Notes under the pieces: generated by a model
Told to the model about the DNA's origin: nothing
Databases searched by the model: none
Seen by the model: only the letters and a program-made list of their open reading frames with translations
Position numbers and translations under genes: made by a program
Assembly (NCBI RefSeq): GCF_022921075.1
Contig: NZ_CP095050.1
Location: 4,898,001 to 4,962,000, forward strand
Length of the DNA: 64,000 nt
Direction: 5' to 3'
Source: Hymenobacter sp. 5317J-9
Lineage (GTDB): Bacteria > Bacteroidota > Bacteroidia > Cytophagales > Hymenobacteraceae
Shown: in pieces, positions 27,162 through 35,490 of the stretch
Position numbering within the stretch: the stretch's first letter is position 1
Layout of the letters: each line of letters opens with the position of its first letter

Positions 27162-27788
27162 TTATAAGGCCTTAGCTGCGCGCCAGGTAGCCAGGTCACG
27201 GCCGGAATCGACGTCGTGCAACATGGGCAGCTGGGCCACACTCAGACCCAGGCGGGCGGCATCGGCCAGGGTGTCGGGTAGTACGGTGGCGGTGCTCCAG
27301 TCTTTATTGGCGAATAGCTCCAGGTGCAACGCATTCAATCCTAATAGATAGTAGCCGCCGTCGTCGGCCGGGCCTACCACCATGTCGTGGCTGGCCAGCG
27401 CTGCGAAAGCGGCGTGCAGCAGCTGCTGGGTCAGGCCCGGGCAATCGGTGCCAACGATGGCGACCCGCGAGGCACCACCTGCAAACGCTTGTTCGAAGGC
27501 GTGGCTCATGCGTTCTCCGAGCGACTCGGCGGGCGGCTGCACGCGCCAGGGCAGGCCGGGCCATTCGGGGCGCGGGGTGCTGGCGTCGGCGGCGGGCGCG
27601 GGCGCTTCGGCCAGCCACACCGTGGCGGGCACCTGCGCGGCCGTGACGGCGGAAGCGGTGATGGCTAATAATTCGCGGTACACGGCCAGGGCGGCTTCAT
27701 TGCCAATGTCGGCAGCCAGGCGCGTTTTTACGCGGCCGAGGACGGGCTCGCGGGCAAATACGAGGAGGTGGTTAGTAGGAGATGACAA
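27162..27788 (-). CDS. Arsenosugar-type glycosyltransferase (TIGR04282)
   Basis: A 208-aa protein of the type REPVLGRVKTRLA, IVGTDCPGL, VVGPADDGGYYLLGL (DUF2064-type nucleotidyl/glycosyltransferase fold). I recall TIGR04282 as the arsenosugar-linked subfamily. No ATG is available: the TTG at 27788 is proposed because it starts just before the family core, and the further open frame to 27878 contains a hairpin (27836-27853). It faces arsS across a shared terminator. Confidence 0.82.
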   Translation of the reverse strand: MSSPTNHLLVFAREPVLGRVKTRLAADIGNEAALAVYRELLAITASAVTAAQVPATVWLAEAPAPAADASTPRPEWPGLPWRVQPPAESLGERMSHAFEQAFAGGASRVAIVGTDCPGLTQQLLHAAFAALASHDMVVGPADDGGYYLLGLNALHLELFANKDWSTATVLPDTLADAARLGLSVAQLPMLHDVDSGRDLATWRAAKAL

Positions 27789-28186
27789 ATCAGAGCGGCT
27801 GATAGCGGAGGGGGTGAAAACAGTAGCAACGAAAAAAAGCCGCTTACGGCTTTCCCAAAGCTCGCACTTTACGGACAAAGCCTTTCTGCGCGTGGCTTTG
27901 GGTATGATGGGCCGGCAGCAAGGTGTTGTTGCTGGTAAAAATCATTAGATACTCGCCAGGAAAAAAATTAAGCCATTGACTTAGTAACAATTACAGTAAA
28001 CAGCAATTTCCCCTATCAATTATTTCACACATTTTCAAGCAATTCCCCTAAAGAATGGAACCAAAATTGCGCATAGCATAACCACCATATTCAGGGCTTA
28101 TTCTCAGCTTCTTCCGCAGCCATTACGCTGTGCTGAGGCCAGGATTCAAGTGCCTGTAGCATCCTTCCACTTTAGCCGATTTTTGT
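27789..28186. other. AT-richer intergenic region, no gene recognised
   Basis: About 400 bp. It holds a short hairpin with a minus-strand T-run (27836-27853) and an AT-rich stretch (27955-28090). A GATTTTTG (28178-28185, 7 of 8 to the -7 consensus) ends 2 bp before the next ATG. No convincing coding sequence is visible; the small plus-strand frames look like shadows of the glycosyltransferase. Confidence 0.5.
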
Positions 28187-30397
28187 ATGAAGAACCGTCT
28201 ACCTTCTGTTCTTTTCTCGCTGCTTTTCTGGGTTTTTCTGGGCGGCCTGCCGGCGGCACAGGCGTCGCACCTGCTGGGCGGCGACATGACCTACAGTTCG
28301 TTGGGCAATAACCAGTACCGCGTCAGGTTCCGCGTGTATCAGGACTGTTCGGGCGCGCCCACCACGGCCTTCACGCTGGAATGCCGCACCGGCGGCTGCA
28401 ACACCCTGGCAACGCTTACGGCACCGCTCGTGCAGCAGGGCGCCGCCTTTGAGCCGGCGCCGCTCTGCGCCACCACGGCCGGCACCTGCCAGAATCCGGC
28501 ATCTGCCTACGCCCTTTTTCGCTTTGTGAGCTACGAAGCCACCGTGACGCTCCCGCCGGGCCAATGGACGCTGAGCACCGTCCAAAACGCCCGGCCCGTC
28601 CTGGCCAACATAGTATCCGGTGACCTGTACGCCGAGGCCTACCTCGACAACCGGGGCAGCGGTGTAAGCAACAACACGCCGCAGTTTGATGCCGACGACA
28701 TTCCGGTGCAGTACATGTGCTGGAAGCAGCTCACCACCTTCAGCTTCTCGGCCCTGGAGCCCGACGGCGACTCCGTGGCGTACTCGCTGGCTGCTCCCCT
28801 GCAAGCCTGTGGCATGCCGGTTACTTATAAAGCAGTGCCTCCTCCATTGGAGCCGTTCCCCACACCCGGCCCTTGCATATTGACTATTCCCGGGTTTTTA
28901 CCGGGGGTGTATTCGCCCACCTACCCCATCCGCATGGGCATGGACACAGTCGGCGCCTGCCCCGTTAGAACGGGCGTGGTGCGCACCCTGCGCTTCAATC
29001 GCGAAGCCCGCACCGTTACGCTTATGCCCGGCGTCTACAGTGTACCTACCACGCCGGCCAGCGGCGACAACAAGTACCTGCTGGCGGTGCAGGCCGACGA
29101 GTACCGCCGGGTGAATGGCGTGCTGCGGCTGATTGGCCGGATTCGCCACGAGATGGTTTTCATCGTGGTAGACTGCGGCGGCAATTCCGTGCCGAATGCC
29201 GTGCAGGTCGCCAATCAAACTGCCAACTCGGGGGCCCGCATCATCAACACGCCGGACACTACGCGGATTGATGTGGAGGCCTGCAGCTACTCGCGCCTGA
29301 CGCTCGACTTCACCGACCCCGACAACCTGCGCGTGCCCAGCGTCGGGCAGCTGCTCACCGTCACGGTTCCGGCTGATATCAATACCAACCCGCTGCTGCT
29401 GGCCGGAGGCGACGTAGGCACGTTCAGCCTGAGCGGCAACGGCACCGCGCATCCGCAAGGCATCCTCTACCTGCAGCCGCTGGCCACGGCTGCGGGGCGC
29501 ACCGTGCGCCTCAACGTGCGCGTGGAAGACAACGGCTGCCCCGTGAAGGGCCGGCAAAACCGCGTCATTGTCATCAACGTGCGGCGGAACGTGCGGGCGG
29601 GCATCGTGCCGGCGGGAGGCACGGCCCCTGCCGCTGCCGTGAGCCTTCCGGCGGGTAGTACGCTGGTTCTGCGGGGGCTGGCCCAGCGGCCGGATTCCTT
29701 GCGCCGGCTGGCCACTGGCACCACCGTGGCCCAGACCTACGGCTACCAGTGGCGGGTGCAGGGCAACGGGCTCGACCCGGCCCAGGCCAGCAGTGCGGCC
29801 ACCACGGTAGCCCCCACAATGAACAGTCGCTATTTCCTGACCGTAACTCCCGCCGGAGGCTTTGGCCTGGGCTGCGCCGACACCACGTCCATCCTGGTGA
29901 CGCTGGTGCCGCCGCTGGCACCCGTCGTAACGACCAACGGCGCGACGCTGAGCAGCAACTACGCCACCGGCAACCAGTGGTACCTCAACGGGCAGCTAAT
30001 TCCGGGCGCTACGGGCCAAACCATTACACCCACCGCAGGCGGCGTCTACACGGTAGTGGTGACGGTGGTGGTTGGCGGCGTACCCTACACCTCGCCGCCA
30101 TCAGCGCCGCGCACGGTGCTGGGCAGCCAGCGCGCGCTGCCCGGCAGCAGCCTGAGCGTGGCCCCCAACCCCACCCCCAACGGCCACCTGAGCGTCACCC
30201 TCACCGGCTACGCCCACCCCGTGACACTGGCCGTTTTCGACGCCCTGGGCCGCCAGGTGATAGGCGCCGCCGTCAGCAAGCCCAACCCGCAGGGCATGAC
30301 CCAAGAGCTGGATTTGAGCAGGTGCGGAAAGGGCATGTATCTGCTGCAGGTGCGCACGGCCGCCAGCCTCGAAACCCGCCGCATCGTGCGCGAATAA
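28187..30397 (+). CDS. Secreted T9SS cargo protein, paralogue A
   Basis: A 736-aa surface protein. The signal peptide ends near AAQASH and is followed by HLLGGDMTYSSLGNNQYRVR, an N-terminal module common in Bacteroidota adhesin-like proteins. Beta-sandwich repeats follow, and the last ~80 residues (SVAPNPTPNGHLSVTLTGY to RRIVRE) are a T9SS type A sorting domain. A paralogue with the same layout follows immediately (30464). Function is unknown; adhesion or gliding is conceivable. Confidence 0.82.
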   Translation: MKNRLPSVLFSLLFWVFLGGLPAAQASHLLGGDMTYSSLGNNQYRVRFRVYQDCSGAPTTAFTLECRTGGCNTLATLTAPLVQQGAAFEPAPLCATTAGTCQNPASAYALFRFVSYEATVTLPPGQWTLSTVQNARPVLANIVSGDLYAEAYLDNRGSGVSNNTPQFDADDIPVQYMCWKQLTTFSFSALEPDGDSVAYSLAAPLQACGMPVTYKAVPPPLEPFPTPGPCILTIPGFLPGVYSPTYPIRMGMDTVGACPVRTGVVRTLRFNREARTVTLMPGVYSVPTTPASGDNKYLLAVQADEYRRVNGVLRLIGRIRHEMVFIVVDCGGNSVPNAVQVANQTANSGARIINTPDTTRIDVEACSYSRLTLDFTDPDNLRVPSVGQLLTVTVPADINTNPLLLAGGDVGTFSLSGNGTAHPQGILYLQPLATAAGRTVRLNVRVEDNGCPVKGRQNRVIVINVRRNVRAGIVPAGGTAPAAAVSLPAGSTLVLRGLAQRPDSLRRLATGTTVAQTYGYQWRVQGNGLDPAQASSAATTVAPTMNSRYFLTVTPAGGFGLGCADTTSILVTLVPPLAPVVTTNGATLSSNYATGNQWYLNGQLIPGATGQTITPTAGGVYTVVVTVVVGGVPYTSPPSAPRTVLGSQRALPGSSLSVAPNPTPNGHLSVTLTGYAHPVTLAVFDALGRQVIGAAVSKPNPQGMTQELDLSRCGKGMYLLQVRTAASLETRRIVRE

Positions 30398-30463
30398 GAT
30401 TATCAGACAATCGCAGGCATCCTATTTCCTGTTATTGATTCACTATCCTTCTCAATTTTCTCA

Positions 30464-32688
30464 ATGAAAAAACCTCTATCCTTCCAATTCCTTTTTTTGC
30501 TGCTTGGTCTGCTTCTGGGCAGCGCTCGCGAAGCGTGGGCGTCACACCTCTGGGGTGGCGACATCACGTATGTGTCGTTGGGCAATAACCAGTACCGCGT
30601 CAAATTCCGACTGTACCGCGACTGCAGTGGGCTGGTGCCTGGCCCCAACGACTTCCTGCTCTCGTGCCGCAACGGCGGCTGCAACGCCACAGCCACCGTC
30701 ACGGCCCAGCTGGTGCAGCAGGGCCCGGCCGAGACAGCAACTCCATTCTGCACGGCACTGTCGGCGGGGCCTTGCCAGGGCCCGGCGGGCCTGGCCAACT
30801 ACGACGTATACCTGTGCGTGGCAACCGTAACCCTGCCCCCCGGCAACTGGACGCTGAGCACCTTCAGTAATTCCCGCCCCGTGACTGCCAATGCCATAGG
30901 CGGCGACCTCTACGTGGAAGCCACCCTCGACAACCGCAACCAGGGCACCACGGCCGCAGCCAACAACTCGCCCCAGTTCGACCCGCAGGACGCGTTGGTT
31001 CAGTTTGCGTGTCGCAATCAGCCCACCACAATTGCTTTTCCCTGCACCGAGGCCGACGGCGACTCGCTGGCGTATACCCTAGCCGCGCCGCTGCGCGCCT
31101 GCGGCACGCCTGTGACCTACACCAACTACCCGACACCAGCCGTTCCGGTGGTGCTTTCCACCAATCCGCTGTGCGTGTTCAACTACACCGGTAGTGGCGG
31201 CCAGTACAGCCCCACCTACCCTATTACTCTGGGTGTGGATACGGTGGGCTTCTGCCCGGCCTTTGTGGGGATGCCGCGCACATTCAGCTTCAACCAGCGG
31301 GCGCGCAGCGTTACGTTCACGCCAGGCGTGTTTGATGCCATGGCCGCGCCTAGCTCAGGTAGCAATAAGTATCAGATTGCCATGCTCATCACCGAATACC
31401 GCCGCATCAACGGCGTGCGCCGGGTCATCGGCACCGTGCGCCGCGAGGCCACGATAATCGTGATAGACTGCGCCGGCAACTTCCCGCCCAACCCGCCCGC
31501 GGTGAGCACCCAAGCCGTGGGCTGCACATTTAGCAATGGCCCCGATACCGTGCGCATCGACGTACGGGCGTGCAGCTACGCCCGCGTGCAGCTCAACATC
31601 AGCGACCCCAACAACCTGCGCACGCCCAGTGCCAACCAGCCCCTCACCGTGAGCGTGCCCGCCGACCTCAGCACCAACCCGCTGCTACTGGGCGGGGGCG
31701 ACGTGGGCACGTTCAGCCTCGTGGGCAATGGCACGCCCGCGCCGCGCGGCACTTTCTACCTGCAGCCGGCGCCCGCGGCGGTGGGCCGCACCGTCTACTT
31801 CACCCTGCGGGTTGATGACAACGTGTGTCCCTATCCCGGCCGGCGGAGCCAAGTGGTGGCCATCCGGGTGTTTCGCGGCTACACGGCGCTCATCACCAAC
31901 CCGGCCATGGGCGCGGGGCCGATGACTATTTGCCGGGGCAGTTCGCTGGCGCTATCGGGCGTGGTGGTTCGGCCTGATTCGGTGCGCAACCTGGCCATGG
32001 GCACCACTCTGCGGCAAACCTACGCCTACCAGTGGAGCACCAGCTCCGGCGGCGACGGCCTGCCGGCCGTGACCACCACACCCAGCATCAGCGTAAACCC
32101 CACGCTGACCACTCGCTACTTCCTGCGCATCACGCCCAATGTGACGTTCTGGCCGGGGGGTGTGAAGACACCACCTCCGTATTGGTGCGGGTGCTACCGG
32201 GGCCGCCCGCGCCCACTGTTTCGCGTAGCGGCACGCAGCTCACCAGCAGCGCCCTGACCGGCAACCAGTGGTACCGCGACAACGTGCTGCTACCCAGCGC
32301 CACTGCCCGCACCCTCACGGCCACCACCAACGGGACCTACACCGTCACGGCCACCGTCGTGGCGGGGGCCACAAGCTGTACCTCGCCCATGTCGGCACCA
32401 CTCACGGTGCTATCTGCGGCGCGAGCCCTGCCCGGCAGCAGCCTGAGCGTGGCGCCCAACCCCACCCCTGACGGCCGCCTCAGCGTCACGCTCACCGGCT
32501 ACGCCCAACCGGTTACACTGACTGTCATGGATGCCCTGGGCCGCCGCGTGAACGAAACCACAATAGCAGCGCCCAACCCGCAGGGCACCACCCGCGAGCT
32601 GAATTTGCATAGCCTCGGCGCGGGCCTGTACCTGCTGCAGGTGCGCACGGCCGCCAGCCTCGAAACCCGCCGCATCGTGCGCGAATAG
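30464..32688 (+). CDS. Secreted T9SS cargo protein, paralogue B, frameshifted
   Basis: About 741 aa once repaired. The start HLWGGDITYVSLGNNQYRVK and the overall layout match paralogue A. The reading frame breaks at the G6 run 32155-32160: as given it stops at 32257, but one added G restores FWPGGCEDTTSVLVRVLPG and leads into a normal T9SS type A tail ending at 32688. The last 55 bp before the stop are identical to the end of paralogue A. The break is probably a sequencing error. Confidence 0.8.
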
Positions 32689-32714
32689 CCTTTTATCACC
32701 CGCTTTTCGGCAAT

Positions 32715-32753
32715 AAAAAAGCCGGCTGCTTTACGAAGGCAGCCGGCTTTTTT
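32715..32753. terminator. Bidirectional terminator
   Basis: Stem AAAAAAGCCGGCTGC / GCAGCCGGCTTTTTT (15-bp arms, 9-nt loop) between the plus-strand T9SS paralogue and the minus-strand GH2 gene. Confidence 0.88.
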
Positions 32754-32768
32754 GCTTTTACAGAAGAC

Positions 32769-35246
32769 TTACTTAGCAGCCGTTTTCAGTTGCAGCGTAC
32801 CGGGCTGCAAGCCTGCGGCGCTCACTTTCAGCTGCACATCGCCGGGCTTGGTGCCGGCCTGCACAATGGCCACCAGCTGGCCGTGAAAGGCGTGCATCTG
32901 CGGCTGGTGAAACAGCTCCAGGCTGGTGGGGTCGCCGTTGCCCATGGCGCGGAAACGGCCGGCGCCGCTCACGGCCACTTGCAGCTGGTCGGCGGCGTCG
33001 GGGCAGAGGTTGCCGTCCTTGTCTTCTACCCGGGCCGTGACGTAGGCCAGGTCCTGGCCGTCGGCGGCGAGGGTGCGGTGGTCGGCCACCAGTTTGATGT
33101 GGTGGGGCTGGCCGGCGGTGCGCACGGTTTCTTCGGCCACGGCCTTGCCCCGGGCATCGTAGGCCACCACTTTGATGCTGCCGGGCGCGTATTTTACGTC
33201 GTTCCACATCAGGCGGTAGCGGGTTTGGGGCTTGTCGGACTTGGCTTTGGTTTGGCGGCCCTGGCTCACGCCGTTCACGAACAGCTCGGCCGAGGGGTAG
33301 CTGGTGTAGCAGAATACCGGTGTGGTCTGGCCCTCGCGGCCGGGCCAGGTCCAGTGGGGCAGCAGGTGAACGGTAGGCTGGGCGGTGTTCCAACGGGCGC
33401 GGTAGAGGTAGTACCGGTCCTTGGGCATGCCGGCCAGGTCGAGCATGCCGAACATGGAGCTGTGCGAGGGCCACTTCTCGTCGTAGGGCGTGGGCTCGCC
33501 GAGGTAATCGAAACCGGTCCACACAAATTCGCCGATGACATTGGCAATATCGTCCTGCTGCACAAATTCCTCGTCTGGCGTCTGCGACCAGCTGCACGCC
33601 TCCAGGTCGTAGGACGAGCATTGGTTGTCGTCGTACTTCTTCTCCTTGGCCGTCACCACCGGAAACTTGTAAACGCCCCGCGAGCTCACCGTGGACGCCG
33701 TTTCCGAACCCAGCAGGAAGCCCTGCGGCAGCTTGCTCAGCGCCTCGGCGTAGCGGTGCGGCTTGTAGTTGAAGCCGGGAATTTCGACGGCCGGCGCCAT
33801 GCCGTACTTGAAGTCGTCATCGAAACGGTCCATGCCGGCGGCGATGGGGCGGGTGGGGTCTTCGCGGCGCACGATGTCCTGCAGACGCTTGGCCAAGATG
33901 GGGCCGTTGGGGTTGCTCTGGTCGGGCACCTCGTTGCCGATGCTCCACATGATGACCGAGGGGTGGTTGCGGTCGCGCCGCACCATGTTCACCAGGTCCT
34001 TTTCGGCCCACTGGTCGAAGTACTGGCTGTAGCCGTTTTTCACTTTCGGCGACTTCCATTCGTCAAAGGCTTCTACCATCAGCATGAAGCCCATTTCGTC
34101 GGCCAGCGCCACCAGCTCGGGCGCGGGCATGTTGTGCGAGGTTCGGATGGCGTCGCAGCCCATGTCCTTCAGCAAGGTGAGTTGCCGGCGCAAAGCGGCC
34201 GTATTCACGGCCGCACCCAGCGGGCCGAGGTCGTGGTGGTTGCACACGCCCTTGAACTTGCGCACCTGCCCATTCAGCGAGAAGCCTTTGTCTTTCTCAA
34301 ATTTGAAGGAGCGCACACCGAAGCGGGTGCGGTACTCGTCTTTCAGCGTCTGACCGGCGTAGAGCCTGGAGGCTGCCGTGTACAGCACCGGCGTCTCGGG
34401 CGACCACAGTTTCGGCTGCGGCAGGTCCAGGTTTTGCTCAAACTCGGGTTTGCCGGTAGCCGCCAGGTTGCTGGTAGTAGTGGCCACGACTTTGCCAGCC
34501 GCGTCGCGAATTTCGGTCACGAGGCGCAGGGCCTGCCGGGCGCCGGCGGGCACTTCCACCTGCGTGCGCAGCTTCACCTTGGCCGACTGCGCCGTGATAT
34601 CGGACGTGGTGAGGTAGGTGCCCCACACCGGAATGTGCACGTCGTCGGTCACGATGAGGTGCACGTTGCGGTAGAGGCCGGCGCCGGGGTACCAGCGCGA
34701 GGCTTCTGCCTGGTTTTGCAGGCGCACGGCCAGCGTGTTGTCGGCTCCGGCTTTCAGGAAGGGCGTGATGTCGAAGGAAAACGAGTTGTAGCCGTAGGGC
34801 CAGCTGCCCACTTCCTTGCCGTTCACAAACACGTGCGCATTGCTCATGGCCCCGTCGAATACCAGCGCGGCCCGCTTGCCCGCCTTGAAGCCGGGCACGG
34901 CCAGCTTCCGCCGGTACCAGCCGGTGCCGATGAACGGCAGGCCGCCCGTGCGCCCAGCTTTTTGGGTGGCCGTCTTTTCGTTGTTCTGCTCGATTTTGAC
35001 CGTTTGCAGGTCGTTGTTGCCATCAAACGGGCCGTAGATGGCCCAGTCGTGCGGCACGCTCACGGTCTGCCATTTGGCGTCGTTGAAGCTGGGCTGGGCA
35101 GCGTTGGGCTGCTCACCTTTGGTGAATTTCCAGTCGGTGGTGAGCAGGTATTCCTGGCGGGCCTGGGCAGCGGCGGGCAACGTCGGCGCCAGCAGGGCCA
35201 GAGCGGCCACACCATGCAGGGCCCAACGGGTGAGAGAATGATTCAT
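32769..35246 (-). CDS. Glycoside hydrolase family 2 (GalB-type beta-galactosidase)
   Basis: An 825-aa exported enzyme. The signal peptide ends near PAAAQA. The GH2 sandwich, immunoglobulin-like and TIM-barrel domains follow; the acid/base Glu is in WSIGNEVPDQ and the nucleophile candidate in LGSETASTVSSRG. The last ~250 residues match the DUF4982-plus-invasin-like tail of GalB enzymes (DGNLCPDAADQLQVAVSG). The ATG at 35246 starts the signal peptide; the open frame continues to 35363. It probably acts in the periplasm on plant or algal galactosides. Confidence 0.9.
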   Translation of the reverse strand: MNHSLTRWALHGVAALALLAPTLPAAAQARQEYLLTTDWKFTKGEQPNAAQPSFNDAKWQTVSVPHDWAIYGPFDGNNDLQTVKIEQNNEKTATQKAGRTGGLPFIGTGWYRRKLAVPGFKAGKRAALVFDGAMSNAHVFVNGKEVGSWPYGYNSFSFDITPFLKAGADNTLAVRLQNQAEASRWYPGAGLYRNVHLIVTDDVHIPVWGTYLTTSDITAQSAKVKLRTQVEVPAGARQALRLVTEIRDAAGKVVATTTSNLAATGKPEFEQNLDLPQPKLWSPETPVLYTAASRLYAGQTLKDEYRTRFGVRSFKFEKDKGFSLNGQVRKFKGVCNHHDLGPLGAAVNTAALRRQLTLLKDMGCDAIRTSHNMPAPELVALADEMGFMLMVEAFDEWKSPKVKNGYSQYFDQWAEKDLVNMVRRDRNHPSVIMWSIGNEVPDQSNPNGPILAKRLQDIVRREDPTRPIAAGMDRFDDDFKYGMAPAVEIPGFNYKPHRYAEALSKLPQGFLLGSETASTVSSRGVYKFPVVTAKEKKYDDNQCSSYDLEACSWSQTPDEEFVQQDDIANVIGEFVWTGFDYLGEPTPYDEKWPSHSSMFGMLDLAGMPKDRYYLYRARWNTAQPTVHLLPHWTWPGREGQTTPVFCYTSYPSAELFVNGVSQGRQTKAKSDKPQTRYRLMWNDVKYAPGSIKVVAYDARGKAVAEETVRTAGQPHHIKLVADHRTLAADGQDLAYVTARVEDKDGNLCPDAADQLQVAVSGAGRFRAMGNGDPTSLELFHQPQMHAFHGQLVAIVQAGTKPGDVQLKVSAAGLQPGTLQLKTAAK

Positions 35247-35490
35247 GCGAAATCGGATAGGTGGGGCCGACAAGTTACCCTTGCCGGAGCGGGCAAAGGT
35301 CTGCCTTCTGCTGCGAAGCCGCAACGCTACCGCCTTCCTACGCAGGTTACCGCAGCCTTTCACCAGCCCTTATTAACTCATTGCCGAACAATAATTTGCT
35401 GCGCAACAAACCCCGTATTACCGGACGTAACATTATAGTAAACCAGACAGCATATTGTGGCAACAGGAGGCGGGGACCTTTGCACCCATT

